Counted from the first letter of the stretch, positions 8,293 to 18,645 are shown. The stretch is DNA of 64,000 nt from Novosphingobium arvoryzae (GCF_014652615.1 NZ_BMZD01000003.1:186001-250000); one strand, 5' to 3'. The notes: a model not told the origin generated them from the letters alone. A program made the numbers and translations.

Positions 8293-8843
8293 CAGACCGC
8301 CCGCACCGGGATCAGCCGGAACCGGTCAACCGCACCGACGATCCGTGCGGTCAGCGGGTAGATCAGCACGGCGACGGCCAACTGGGGAGCCAGCACGAAC
8401 AGCGGCGTGGCCCCACCAGCCAGGTTGGCGACCTGCAGCGACAACGCGAGGTAGGCGGCAATCACCAGCGCCGCCAGCAACCAGTCGAGCGCAAACCCGC
8501 GCCAGGGAAACCGTGCCTCGAAATAGTCCATGCCGATGACCGCAACCGACCACAGCGCCATGGCCGATCCCAGCGGTTGCCCGCTGAACAGGTCATCGAA
8601 CAGGCCCAGCGGCAATCCCGCCCAGACCGGAAACAGGCCCGGCCGCAATTGCTGCCAGGCCATCAGGAACAGAAAGCCCAGCGGCGGAACTACCGGAGCC
8701 GAAGCGATCAGCGGGAGGAGCGGGGCCAGGCTGCCCAGCATGACCAGCAGCCACGGCATGACCACGGCCAGCACCGGCGAAGGAGCCCGGTTGATCCGCT
8801 GCCGCGGGAATTCGTGCCGTTCATCCAGGTACGGCCCCGGCAT
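8292..8843 (-). CDS. mreD: rod shape-determining protein MreD
   Basis: Polytopic inner-membrane component of the elongasome. The 183-residue protein has about five hydrophobic helices and an AGLPLGLFDDLFSGQPLGSA segment typical of MreD, with a polar N-terminus (MPGPYLDERHEF). Both junctions are TGATG overlaps, with mreC upstream and mrdA downstream, so the three genes are translated as a unit. Sequence conservation of MreD is low; the assignment rests on topology, the conserved segment and position between mreC and mrdA. Confidence 0.92.
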   Translation of the reverse strand: MPGPYLDERHEFPRQRINRAPSPVLAVVMPWLLVMLGSLAPLLPLIASAPVVPPLGFLFLMAWQQLRPGLFPVWAGLPLGLFDDLFSGQPLGSAMALWSVAVIGMDYFEARFPWRGFALDWLLAALVIAAYLALSLQVANLAGGATPLFVLAPQLAVAVLIYPLTARIVGAVDRFRLIPVRAV

Positions 8844-9742
8844 CAGCGCGGCTCCGCTGCCGGTGCGGCGGTAGCGGCGGGCTGTGCGGCGGCGGGCGCG
8901 GGCTGGGTCCAGAGCGGTTGCACCTCGACGAACTCGGTGCTGCCGGGATCGCTCAGCGGCCGGGCGATGGCGCCGTCGCGCGTCACTTCGGTGACGACCG
9001 CGATGGCCGTGCCCGGCCAGTAGAGGCCGCCCGAACCGGACGTGACGAAAGCGTCACCCTGCTTGAGCGGATTGATGCCCAGCGTGATGAGGCGCAACTG
9101 CAGCGTTCCGTCTGCCCGGCCAGTGGCGAAGGCGGGAATGCCATCGCGGGCGCGCCGCACGGGCACCACGCTTTCGGTATCGGTGATCAGCAGCACCCGT
9201 GCACTGGAATTGCCCACTTCCAGCACCCGGCCGACCAGTCCCATCGGCGAACGCACCGGCATGCCCACCCGCACGCCGTTGTCGGTGCCCACCCCAAGCG
9301 TGGCGAACCGGCGGCTGCTGGTAGAGGTCGAGCCGATCAGGCGTGAAACCGCCACCGGTCGCGGCTCCTCGGTGCTCAGCTTCAGCATCGCTTTCAACTG
9401 GGCGTTTTCGTGCTTCAGCGCTTCGGCTTCGGCCAGCTGCACGCGGGCAATGCGCACTTCACGGTCCAGATCGGCCATCCGGCTGCCGAACGTGAAAAAC
9501 CCGCCCACGGCCGCAAGGAATCCGCGCGCCTCGGTTCGGCCCTTGGCGGCAACTTCGCCGACCGGCGCGGTCGCATCGCTGGCGGCCATGCGCGCACCGG
9601 AAAACGCGCCGGTGTTGCCGGTTGAAATCAGCAACACCGCCACGCCAACGGCCAGGCCGATGAACGCGATGATATAGCCCAGGAAGTTGCCGTACTGCGC
9701 CCTGCGCGAATAGCCGGGACGCCGGTTTGCGGGCGGCACCAT
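8843..9742 (-). CDS. mreC: rod shape-determining protein MreC
   Basis: Periplasmic scaffold linking MreB filaments to PBP2. The 299 residues contain a membrane anchor at about 19-39, a short coiled coil near 95-120 (DREVRIARVQLAEAEALKHEN), and the paired beta-barrel MreC core with VGRVLEVGNSSARVLLITD and the GLYWPGTAIAVV segment, then an Ala/Pro-rich tail. AAGGAG precedes the ATG at good distance. It lies 49 bp downstream of mreB and overlaps mreD by one base. Confidence 0.95.
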   Translation of the reverse strand: MVPPANRRPGYSRRAQYGNFLGYIIAFIGLAVGVAVLLISTGNTGAFSGARMAASDATAPVGEVAAKGRTEARGFLAAVGGFFTFGSRMADLDREVRIARVQLAEAEALKHENAQLKAMLKLSTEEPRPVAVSRLIGSTSTSSRRFATLGVGTDNGVRVGMPVRSPMGLVGRVLEVGNSSARVLLITDTESVVPVRRARDGIPAFATGRADGTLQLRLITLGINPLKQGDAFVTSGSGGLYWPGTAIAVVTEVTRDGAIARPLSDPGSTEFVEVQPLWTQPAPAAAQPAATAAPAAEPR

Positions 9743-9791
9743 GCCAGCCTTACTCCTTCCGCCCGGCGATGCTGGGGCCAGGCGCGTGCAT

Positions 9792-11009
<1,218 letters not shown>

Positions 11010-11022
11010 CTAGGCAAATCCC

Positions 11023-12828
11023 ATGCCCACGATCCGCCGCCTGCCCGAGACCCTGATCAACCGCATCGCGGCGGGGGAAGTGGTCGAACGTCCGGCCTCG
11101 GCGCTCAAGGAACTGGTCGAAAATTCGCTGGATGCGGGCGCGCGGCAAGTGACCGTGCGGCTCAGCGGCGGGGGGCTGGACGGGATCGAGGTGACGGACG
11201 ACGGTTGCGGGATGCGCCCCGATGAAATCGCGCTGGCACTGGAACGCCATGCCACCTCCAAGCTGCCTGACGAACACATCGAACTGGTCGCCACGCTGGG
11301 TTTTCGGGGGGAGGCGCTGCCCTCCATCGCCAGCGTGTCGCGCCTGACGCTGGAAAGCCGCCCGCGCGGCGCTGACGCGGGCTGGCGCCGGGTGGTCGAT
11401 CACGGCACGGTAACGGCCGAAGGACCGGCCGCGCTGCCGCCGGGCACCCGCATCCGGGTGGAGGACCTGTTCGGCAAGATCCCGGCCCGGCGCAAGTTCC
11501 TGCGTTCGGCCCGCAGCGAATATGCCGCCTGCCTCGATGTGGTTCGCCGGCTGGCGATGGCCCGGCCGGAAGTGGGCTTCGTGCTGGAACACGATGGCCG
11601 CCGCGTGCTGGCCGTGCAGCCCGGCGACTCCCTGCCGCACCGCGTGGCGCAGCTGGTCGCGCGCGAGTTGGCCGATGACGGCGTGGTGATCGAACTGGAG
11701 CGCGGGGCCGCACGCCTGTCTGGCGTGGCGGGGCTGCCAACCTTCAACCGGGGCGTGGCCGATCACCAGTACCTGTTCGTCAACGGCCGTCCGGTGAAGG
11801 ACCGGCTGCTGGTCGGCGCGGTGCGCGGGGCCTATGCCGACATGCTGGCGCGGGACCGGCACGCGGTGCTGGCGCTGTTCCTCGACATTCCGCCCGAAGA
11901 CGTCGACGTCAACGTCCACCCCGCCAAGACCGAAGTGCGCTTCCGCGACCCGGCGTTCGTGCGCGGTTTCATCGTGTCGGGGCTGCGCCATGCGCTCGAC
12001 AGTGCGGGGCAGCGCAGCGCGCAGGCCCCCGCCGCCCCGGCGATGGCCAACTGGCAGGCGGAACCGATTGCCCGCCCGGGCGAGCCTGCCCCGGCGCTCT
12101 CATCGCTGTTCGCGCGCCAGTATGCCCCGCCGAGTGCCGCCGTGCGCGATGCGGGGGCGGCCTGGCGTGGCTACGAGCAATCCGTCATGGCGCCGCCCGC
12201 CGCCCGTGCGGAAGTGGCCGACGACGCACCCGCGCCCTCGGCGCAGCACCCGCTGGGGGTGGCGCGGGGGCAAATCTCCAACACCTATATCGTCGCCGAG
12301 GCGGAGGACGGGCTGGTGATCGTCGACCAGCATGCCGCGCATGAGCGGCTGGTGCTGGAGCGGTTGAAGGCGGCCGGGGCGCAAGGTGCGGTCACGGCCA
12401 GCCAGGCGCTGCTGCTGCCGGAAGTGGTTGAACTGGACGAGCCGTCCTGCGACCGGCTGGAGGAGCGCGCGGGGCAACTGGCGGAATACGGGCTGGCGCT
12501 GGAACGCTTCGGCCCCACCGCAATGCTGGTCCGCGCCGTGCCGTCGGTGCTGGGCAAGGGCGACGTGCAGGCGCTGGTGCGCGATGTGGCGGACGATCTG
12601 GCCCACAACGGCGACGCGCTGCTGCTGGGCGAGCGGCTCGATCTGGTGCTGGCGACGATGGCCTGCCACGGCTCCGTCCGGGCCGGGCGCACGCTGTCGG
12701 TTGCGGAAATGAACGCCTTGCTGCGCGAGATGGAAGTGACCCCGCGCTCAGGCCAGTGCAACCATGGCCGCCCGACCTGGGTCAAGCTGGCGCACGGCGA
12801 CATCGAGAAGCTGTTCGGGCGGAAGTAG
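11023..12828 (+). CDS. mutL: DNA mismatch repair protein MutL
   Basis: Links MutS mismatch recognition to strand removal. The 601-residue protein has an N-terminal GHKL ATPase (IAAGEVVERPASALKELVEN, then DDGCGM and GFRGEALPSI), a long Ala/Pro linker and a C-terminal dimerisation domain. From residue 435 it reads DQHAAHERLVLE, which fits the endonuclease pattern DQHA-x2-E-x4-E, and the CxHGRP zinc motif appears as CNHGRP. It is therefore the nicking type of MutL expected where MutH is absent. There is no clear ribosome site; the ATG is fixed by homology. It is divergent from mreB. Confidence 0.96.
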   Translation: MPTIRRLPETLINRIAAGEVVERPASALKELVENSLDAGARQVTVRLSGGGLDGIEVTDDGCGMRPDEIALALERHATSKLPDEHIELVATLGFRGEALPSIASVSRLTLESRPRGADAGWRRVVDHGTVTAEGPAALPPGTRIRVEDLFGKIPARRKFLRSARSEYAACLDVVRRLAMARPEVGFVLEHDGRRVLAVQPGDSLPHRVAQLVARELADDGVVIELERGAARLSGVAGLPTFNRGVADHQYLFVNGRPVKDRLLVGAVRGAYADMLARDRHAVLALFLDIPPEDVDVNVHPAKTEVRFRDPAFVRGFIVSGLRHALDSAGQRSAQAPAAPAMANWQAEPIARPGEPAPALSSLFARQYAPPSAAVRDAGAAWRGYEQSVMAPPAARAEVADDAPAPSAQHPLGVARGQISNTYIVAEAEDGLVIVDQHAAHERLVLERLKAAGAQGAVTASQALLLPEVVELDEPSCDRLEERAGQLAEYGLALERFGPTAMLVRAVPSVLGKGDVQALVRDVADDLAHNGDALLLGERLDLVLATMACHGSVRAGRTLSVAEMNALLREMEVTPRSGQCNHGRPTWVKLAHGDIEKLFGRK

Positions 12829-12832
12829 CGGT

Positions 12833-13291
12833 TCAGGCCCCGCGCACGCGGATCAGGCCGATGGACTTCATGCTCATCACCATCACGTCGTCCTGGTTGA
12901 ACACCCGCACGACCGACTGGAAACTGCCCATTTCCGGGCGTGACTGGCTTTGCTTTTTCGAGGTCAGTTCCGTTTCCACCCGCAGCACGTCACCCGGAAA
13001 CACCGGGCGGTGCCAGCGCAGCTCGTCCAGCCCCGGCGAGCCGAGCCCGGCCTGCTTACGTTCGGTAATGTTGTCCACCAGCATGCGCATGACCATCGCG
13101 CAGGTATGCCACCCGCTGGCCGACAGGCGCCCGAAGTGGGTGGCGGCTGCGGCGGCATCATCGAGGTGGAAGGGCTGGGGATCGTATTTCGACGCGAAGT
13201 CGATCACTTCCTCGCGGGTGACCTCATAGCGGCCAAACGCGGCTTTCGCCCCGATTTCCAGATCCTCGAAATAGACCAGCCCGTCATCCAT
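12833..13291 (-). CDS. MaoC-like (R)-hydratase, hotdog fold
   Basis: Member of the MaoC/PhaJ enoyl-CoA hydratase group. In 152 residues the hydratase signature is visible: FEDLEIG near the start and YDPQPFHLD, holding the catalytic Asp and His, followed by FGRLSASGWHT. Such proteins hydrate enoyl-CoA to (R)-hydroxyacyl-CoA or act on related thioesters; the substrate cannot be read from the sequence. Start ATG 13291 has a GGGGGA upstream. It is 20 bp downstream of ychF on the same strand and ends 4 bp from the convergent mutL stop. Confidence 0.9.
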   Translation of the reverse strand: MDDGLVYFEDLEIGAKAAFGRYEVTREEVIDFASKYDPQPFHLDDAAAAATHFGRLSASGWHTCAMVMRMLVDNITERKQAGLGSPGLDELRWHRPVFPGDVLRVETELTSKKQSQSRPEMGSFQSVVRVFNQDDVMVMSMKSIGLIRVRGA

Positions 13292-13311
13292 CCGCTGTTT
13301 CCCCCGATCAA

Positions 13312-14412
13312 TCAGACGTTGAACTTGAAGTGCAGAACGTCGCCATCGGCAATCACGTATTCCTTGCCTTCCTGGCGCAGCTTGCCCGCTTCCTTGGCAC
13401 CGGCCTCACCGCCCAGCGCGACGTAATCGTCATAGGCAATGGTTTCGGCGCGGATGAAGCCGCGTTGCATGTCGGAGTGGATCTCGCCCGCCGCTTCTGG
13501 AGCCTTGGCACCCTTGTGCACGGTCCAAGCGCGGGCTTCCTTCGGGCCGACGGTGAAGAACGTGATGAGGTGCAGCAGCTCGTAGCCAGAGCGGATCACG
13601 CGGGCGAGCCCGGTTTCGTGCAGGCCCATTTCCTCCAGGAACACCATGCGTTCCTCGGCATCCATGCCCACCAGTTCGGCCTCGATCGCGGCAGACACGA
13701 TCACGGCCTCGGCGCCCTCGGCCTTGGCCTTTTCGAACACGCGCGCGGAGAATGCGTTGCCGTTGGCTGCGCTTTCTTCCTCGACGTTGCAGACGTAGAG
13801 TACCGGCTTGGCGGTAAGCAGCTGCGCCTGCTGGAAGACGCGGGCTTCTTCTTCATCCTTGGGCTGGGTCAGCCGGGCGGGCTTGCCCTCGCGCAGCAGG
13901 TCCAGCGCCTGGCCCAGAACCGAGGCGATCAGCTTGGCTTCCTTGTCCCCCTGCGAGGCTTTCTTCTGGGCGGCGGGCACCCGCTTTTCCAGGCTTTCCA
14001 GATCGGCCAGCATCAGCTCCGTTTCGACCGTTTCGGCGTCGGACACCGGATCGACCTTGTTGTCGACGTGCTGGATGTCGTCGTTTTCAAAGCAGCGCAG
14101 CACGTGGACGATGGCATCGACTTCGCGGATGTTGCCGAGGAACTGGTTGCCCAGCCCTTCGCCCTTCGACGCGCCGCGCACCAGCCCGGCGATGTCGACG
14201 AAGCCCAGCTGGGTCGGGATGATCTTCTGGCTGCCGGCGATTTCCGCCAGCTTGTCCAGCCGGGGATCGGGCACACCGACGTTGCCGACGTTTGGCTCGA
14301 TCGTGCAGAACGGATAGTTTGCCGCCTGCGCCGCCTGCGTTTCGGTCAATGCGTTGAACAGGGTGGACTTGCCAACATTCGGCAGCCCGACGATCCCGCA
14401 GCGGAAACCCAT
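13312..14412 (-). CDS. ychF: ribosome-binding ATPase YchF (OBG family)
   Basis: Conserved P-loop NTPase that prefers ATP and binds ribosomes, implicated in stress response. The 366 residues match the family length. The G1 loop is GLPNVGKST (9-17), followed by the switch region NYPFCTIEPNVG, G3 DIAGLVRGASKGEGLGNQFL, and a C-terminal TGS domain ending GDVLHFKFNV, the invariant YchF terminus. GGAG lies upstream of ATG 14412. It is divergent from the TPR lipoprotein and upstream of the MaoC gene. The classical location next to pth is not kept here; pth lies 4 kb away. Confidence 0.97.
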   Translation of the reverse strand: MGFRCGIVGLPNVGKSTLFNALTETQAAQAANYPFCTIEPNVGNVGVPDPRLDKLAEIAGSQKIIPTQLGFVDIAGLVRGASKGEGLGNQFLGNIREVDAIVHVLRCFENDDIQHVDNKVDPVSDAETVETELMLADLESLEKRVPAAQKKASQGDKEAKLIASVLGQALDLLREGKPARLTQPKDEEEARVFQQAQLLTAKPVLYVCNVEEESAANGNAFSARVFEKAKAEGAEAVIVSAAIEAELVGMDAEERMVFLEEMGLHETGLARVIRSGYELLHLITFFTVGPKEARAWTVHKGAKAPEAAGEIHSDMQRGFIRAETIAYDDYVALGGEAGAKEAGKLRQEGKEYVIADGDVLHFKFNV

Positions 14413-14510
14413 TTCATTCTCCGGTATAACTGTTGCGGCGGCCCATAGCGGGGGGCGGACGGTTTGGCCAGTTTCACGAATTGTTCAGTGCCTGATGGCA
14501 GGATCGGCGC

Positions 14511-16049
14511 ATGAAAACCCGCGCCGCCTCCGCCGCCGCAACCGCTGCCGTTGCCGCCATCCTGCTGCTGTCCGCCTGCGCGAAGAGTCCAGAGGAGCTG
14601 GCCGGGCAGGCCCGCGCCGACTTTGCCGCCAACGATTACAGCGCCGCCCGCACCAGCCTGCAGGCTGCTCTGACCGTGCTGCCCAATGACCGGGCCTTGC
14701 AATTGCTCCAGATCCGCACCCTGCTGGCACTGGGCGATGGGGAAGGGGCGCGCAGCGCGGTGGAGCGACTGGCTGGCGGCCAGCCGCCGCAGGGCGAACT
14801 GGCTGAATTTGCCGCGCAGGCGGCGCTGCTGCGCAAGGTGCCGGATGTGGCGCTGCAACTGCTGGCCGGGCGCGATTCGGTGGAGGCGGATCGCTTGCGC
14901 GCCGCCGCAGCCCTGCAGCAACAGGATCCTGCCGCAGCGGCTCGTTATCTCGACCGGGCGGTTTCCGCCGGGGGCAGTGCCGCTGCTTATGCCGATTACA
15001 CCCGCCTGCTGCTGCTGAACGGCGATGTCGCCGGGGCTGCGGCGATGCATGCCAAGGCGCAGGCGCAGGGGCCGAACCTGCTTGCCACGCTGCTGAGCGG
15101 GGGTGAACTGGCCATGCGGCAGGGCGATCTGGCGCGGGCGCTGGCCGCCTATTCCAAGGCCGACCAGACTTATCCCGGCAACCTTGCGGCGATGACCGGC
15201 AAGGCCGCCGTGCTGGGCGATCTGGGGCGCTTCGACGAGATGGAGCCGGTGCTCAAGGCGCTGGCTGCAGCGGCCCCGAAAGACCCCACCGTCGCCTACC
15301 TGCGCGCCCGCCACGCTGCCGCGCGCAAGAACTGGGACGGGGTGCGTCAGGCCATCCTGCCGGTCGAGGCCGGACTGGGTCAGCAAGACCCGGCCCGCCT
15401 GATCTATGCTGAAGCGCTGACCAACCTGGGGCAGGCGGAGCTTGCCATTGCCCAGGCCGCCCCCATCGCCCGCGCCAATCCCGGCAACCGCGAAGCCCTG
15501 CGGATCCTGGCCGAGGCGCAGTTGCGCTCTGGCGATCCGCGCGCGGCGATGCAGACTTATGCGCCGGTGGTGCGCGGCAGCGCAGTGCGGCCAGAGGAGC
15601 TGGCGCTCTATGCCCGCTTTGCCAAGGCGGCGGGGACCAGCGATGCCGAAGCGCTGGCCAATCGCGCCAAGGGGCCATCGCCGCGGGCACTGGGTGCGGA
15701 CCTGGCCGAAGGCGATGCCGCGATGAAGGCGGGCAACTGGGCACGCGCGGCGGTTGCCTATGATCGCATCCTGACGGTTACGGATGGCAGCAACGTGCTG
15801 GTGCTGAACAACATGGCCTATGCCCAATCCATGCTGGGTAATCATGGCCGCGCTCGCGAACTGGCGGACAAGGCGCTGAAGCTGGCGCCGGATAATGCCT
15901 CGGTGCTGGATACGGCGGGCTGGGTGCGGGTTCAGTCCGGCAAGGACGTCGAGCAGGGCAGGCAACTGCTGCGCAAGGCGGCCCAGAAGGCCCCCGGCAA
16001 CGCGGCCATTCGCGCACACCTGGAACAAGCCGAACGCCGGGGCGGCTGA
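14511..16049 (+). CDS. tetratricopeptide-repeat lipoprotein
   Basis: Outer- or inner-membrane lipoprotein of unknown partner. The N-terminus is a signal peptide with lipobox LSAC, Cys23 being the acylated residue. The rest of the 512 residues is a run of helical TPR-like units rich in Ala, Leu and Gly (for example MTGKAAVLGDLGRFDEMEPV and VLVLNNMAYAQSMLGNHGRA). It faces the PEP-CTERM gene, which recalls PrsT-type TPR proteins linked to exosortase systems, but it is shorter than PrsT and no exosortase is in the window. A hairpin spans its stop codon. Confidence 0.85.
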   Translation: MKTRAASAAATAAVAAILLLSACAKSPEELAGQARADFAANDYSAARTSLQAALTVLPNDRALQLLQIRTLLALGDGEGARSAVERLAGGQPPQGELAEFAAQAALLRKVPDVALQLLAGRDSVEADRLRAAAALQQQDPAAAARYLDRAVSAGGSAAAYADYTRLLLLNGDVAGAAAMHAKAQAQGPNLLATLLSGGELAMRQGDLARALAAYSKADQTYPGNLAAMTGKAAVLGDLGRFDEMEPVLKALAAAAPKDPTVAYLRARHAAARKNWDGVRQAILPVEAGLGQQDPARLIYAEALTNLGQAELAIAQAAPIARANPGNREALRILAEAQLRSGDPRAAMQTYAPVVRGSAVRPEELALYARFAKAAGTSDAEALANRAKGPSPRALGADLAEGDAAMKAGNWARAAVAYDRILTVTDGSNVLVLNNMAYAQSMLGNHGRARELADKALKLAPDNASVLDTAGWVRVQSGKDVEQGRQLLRKAAQKAPGNAAIRAHLEQAERRGG

Positions 16050-16063
16050 ACCACCCCGGCGTT
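16033..16063. terminator. bidirectional hairpin spanning TPR-lipoprotein stop
   Basis: AACGCCGGGG (16033-16042) pairs perfectly with CCCCGGCGTT (16054-16063), and the TGA of the lipoprotein gene lies in the loop. It sits between two convergent genes and so can end both transcripts. Confidence 0.6.
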
Positions 16064-16089
16064 ATGGTTGCTGGTTCCGGTGGCTGTCG

Positions 16090-16830
16090 TCAGGCCGCCG
16101 CGAACACCGCCCGGCGACGGCGCGAGCGCATCGCCAGCAGCAGCAGGGCGCCGCCCATCAGGCCGACCATGCCCGGTTCCGGCACCGAGGTGCCGCCCGA
16201 CGAAGTGCTGCCACCCGAAGTGGAGCCGCCCGAGGTCGATCCACCCGTCGAGGTGAGCGTGCCCGCGCCGCTGGCCGACGTGACATTGCCCGCGCCAGTG
16301 ATCGACTGATACCGCACGAAGAAGTCGCTCAGCGTCAGCGAAGTCAGCGGCTGGCTGAAGTTGAGGGTCAGCGAGCCAGTGCCGGTCGCGCCGGTCAGCA
16401 GACCGCCGCTGCCGCCGCCTGCGCAGCTGCCGGTCTTGGCATCCTTGAAGCAGACGTCGATCGCGCCGATCCCGTTGGGGTAGCTGGAATTCAGCGTGGT
16501 ATAGCTGAATGCCCCGGTCGAGGAGGCGCTGGAGATGTTCGGATCGGTGTTGAAACCGAACGAGGACACGCGCGAGGTCAGCGGGCTGCTGGTCGTGTTG
16601 CTCAGCGAATAGTTGAAGGTGTAGCTGGTGCTGGTCGCACCGGTCAGCGTGAAGGTCGCGGTCGAGGTGAGGTTCGCGATCTCCATGCTGTCGGCAAAGC
16701 CGTTGAAGTTGAACGTGAACGACTTGCCGATATCGCCCGATCCCAGCGAGATGGCGTCGGCCATGGCTGGCGTCGCGGTAAACATCAGGCTCGCGGCAAG
16801 GGCGGGCAACAGCTTGGCGGTCATGGTCAT
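16090..16830 (-). CDS. PEP-CTERM domain secreted protein
   Basis: Exported protein predicted to be anchored or processed by an exosortase. The 246 residues have a signal peptide (cleavage likely after TPAMA near 24), a Ser/Thr/Gly-rich beta-type body, a GGSTSGGSTSGGSTSSGG low-complexity spacer, and a C-terminal tripartite sorting signal: VPEP at 216-219, a hydrophobic helix (GLMGGALLLLAM) and an Arg cluster (RSRRRR). The exosortase itself must be elsewhere. Two adjacent ATGs are possible; 16830 has GGGGGAT upstream. Function beyond envelope or biofilm-type display is unknown. Confidence 0.88.
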   Translation of the reverse strand: MTMTAKLLPALAASLMFTATPAMADAISLGSGDIGKSFTFNFNGFADSMEIANLTSTATFTLTGATSTSYTFNYSLSNTTSSPLTSRVSSFGFNTDPNISSASSTGAFSYTTLNSSYPNGIGAIDVCFKDAKTGSCAGGGSGGLLTGATGTGSLTLNFSQPLTSLTLSDFFVRYQSITGAGNVTSASGAGTLTSTGGSTSGGSTSGGSTSSGGTSVPEPGMVGLMGGALLLLAMRSRRRRAVFAAA

Positions 16831-16973
16831 GTCGATCCCCCAACGGAATGGTTGACGTAGGTGTTGCGCTTACCAACGCAACGCCTGTGCCAACCGGGGA
16901 TTTCCTACCACCTCACTGGTTAACGGCCCGTCGCCCGCGCCGCAGGTGTAAAGCGGTTCGACAGAAAAACCGG

Positions 16974-17957
16974 TTAATCGTGAACCGCCTTGATCCAGGG
17001 GCCGACCGGGGAATTGCCCAGCCAGGCCAGCTGGGTTTCGGCGGCAACGCGGTTGATCGCTTCCTGCGGCTTGTTGCCCGGATGCACCGCGCGGCGCAGT
17101 GGGCGACGACCGGCGGGCATGGCGGCGATTTCCGCGATGGCACGCGGCACATCGGCGGGATCGGCGGTGCGGCCCGCGCCAGTTTCGGTTCCCATTCGGG
17201 CAACCAGTTCCGGATAACCCGCCGCGCGTTCCGGTTCGATCCGGGCCTTCAGTTCCAGGTTGTAGCGGTTGCGGTTGACCCAGACCTTGGTGGGATAGCC
17301 GCCGGGCTGGATGATGCAGACCTCGACCCCGTGCGGGGCAAGTTCATAGGCCAGCTGCTCGCTCAGCGCCTCCAGCGCGAACTTCGTGGCCGAATAGTGC
17401 CCGCCCGCCGGGCTGATCACGCGGCCCAGCTGCGACGAGATGTTGAAGATCACGCCGGACTTGCGCGCGCGCATCGCGGGCAGGGCGGCGCGGATCACCC
17501 GCTGCACGCCGAAGACATTGGTGTCGAACGCCAGCTGGGTCGCGGCCATGTCCTGCACTTCGACCGGCCCGGTCATCCCGATCCCGGCGTTGTTGATCAC
17601 CACGTCCAGCGCTCCGCCGGCCATGGCCTCGGCATCCCGGACCGCGGCGGCGACCTGTTCGTCGGACAGGACGTCCAGCGGCAGGACCGTGATGTCCAGC
17701 TGTTCGCGCGCGGCCAGGTCGATCAGCTCGCTGGCTTCCGGGCGGGGCAGGCCGCGCATCGTGGCAAAGACTTTCGCGCCAAGCCTTGCGTAATGCTCCG
17801 CGCCGACCCGGCCAAACCCGCTCGACGCGCCAGTGATGAAGACGGACTTGCCCTTGAGACTGGGGGCAGGGGCTTCGCTGGCGCGGGCGGGCAGCGTGGT
17901 GGCGGCAGCGGCGGCAGTTGTCGCGGCCAACAGCGAACGGCGGGTCAGATCAGGCAT
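16974..17957 (-). CDS. short-chain dehydrogenase/reductase with Tat-type signal
   Basis: NAD(P)-dependent oxidoreductase of unknown substrate. A Rossmann core begins at about residue 37: TGASSGFG (42-49), NNAG (122-125), Ser174/175, and the catalytic YSATK with Tyr188 and Lys192, so the enzyme looks active. Unusually for an SDR, the first 27 residues are a twin-arginine signal (TRRSLLAATTAAAAATTLPARA), implying export of a cofactor-loaded folded enzyme to the periplasm. GGGAGAG precedes ATG 17957. The C-terminal 90 residues extend past the core, as in ketoreductase-like classical SDRs. The 143-bp gap after it holds the promoter side of the PEP-CTERM gene. Confidence 0.9.
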   Translation of the reverse strand: MPDLTRRSLLAATTAAAAATTLPARASEAPAPSLKGKSVFITGASSGFGRVGAEHYARLGAKVFATMRGLPRPEASELIDLAAREQLDITVLPLDVLSDEQVAAAVRDAEAMAGGALDVVINNAGIGMTGPVEVQDMAATQLAFDTNVFGVQRVIRAALPAMRARKSGVIFNISSQLGRVISPAGGHYSATKFALEALSEQLAYELAPHGVEVCIIQPGGYPTKVWVNRNRYNLELKARIEPERAAGYPELVARMGTETGAGRTADPADVPRAIAEIAAMPAGRRPLRRAVHPGNKPQEAINRVAAETQLAWLGNSPVGPWIKAVHD

Positions 17958-18035
17958 GGCGCTCTCCCGTTACGGTTTGCGCCCAGAATATCCGGTGGAA
18001 GCGGGCTGTCGAGCGGACTTTAGTCTTGCCGCCGC

Positions 18036-18605
18036 CTAATCCTGTTGGCGCAAGGCCACGTCGCTCATGAAGCGGGCGTTGTCGCCCCTGGCCAGCCACT
18101 CGGCCTCGCCGGCGATGGCGCCCAGCATGTCGGCGAGCGGGTCCATCTCGGCCTTGGCGAAGTTGCCCAGCACGTGGCCGGTTACCCGGTCCTTGTGGCC
18201 GGGGTGGCCAATCCCCAGGCGCACGCGGCGGAAATCTGGGCCCAGATGCTGGTCGATGGAGCGCAGGCCGTTGTGCCCCGCCGTGCCGCCGCCCTGCTTG
18301 ACCTTCACCTTGAACGGGGCAAGGTCCAGCTCGTCGTGGAACACGGTGAGCGCGTCGGTGCCCAGCTTGTAGAAGCGCAGCGCCTCGCCCACCGAACGGC
18401 CGCTTTCGTTCATGTAGGTCGCCGGTTTCAGGAGCAGGATCTTGTCGCCGCCGATCCGGCCTTCCTGCAGCCAGCCCTGGAACTTCTTCTGGACCGGCCC
18501 GAAGTCGTGGAATTCGGCCAGGGTGTCCATCACCATGAAGCCCACGTTGTGCCGGTGCAGCGCATACTGCGGGCCCGGATTGCCCAGACCGACCCAGAGT
18601 TGCAT
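18036..18605 (-). CDS. pth: peptidyl-tRNA hydrolase
   Basis: Releases peptides from prematurely dropped peptidyl-tRNA so that tRNA can be reused. The 189-residue protein has VGLGNPGPQY with Asn9, the catalytic His19 in RHNVGFM, the FHDELDL segment with the catalytic Asp, and KQGGGTAGHNGLRSI. ATG 18605 is preceded by AAGGAG at 7 bases; a longer reading starting at 18725 adds 40 residues from terminator-like sequence and is rejected. It follows rplY, the usual alphaproteobacterial pair, but a strong hairpin with a T tract lies between them. Confidence 0.96.
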   Translation of the reverse strand: MQLWVGLGNPGPQYALHRHNVGFMVMDTLAEFHDFGPVQKKFQGWLQEGRIGGDKILLLKPATYMNESGRSVGEALRFYKLGTDALTVFHDELDLAPFKVKVKQGGGTAGHNGLRSIDQHLGPDFRRVRLGIGHPGHKDRVTGHVLGNFAKAEMDPLADMLGAIAGEAEWLARGDNARFMSDVALRQQD

Positions 18606-18645
18606 CGCGGCGCTCCTTCTCGAAACACGGGTGAAAAACACAGCT

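Noticed and set aside
6451..8361. 636-codon frame opposite mrdA
   Set aside because: Antisense to PBP2 with intact catalytic motifs; composition rich in His/Arg/Gly as expected for a shadow frame.
16190..16270. Ser-Gly-rich repeat in the PEP-CTERM gene as a CRISPR- or VNTR-like locus
   Set aside because: It is a short in-frame GGSTS spacer before the sorting signal, without regular unit spacing.
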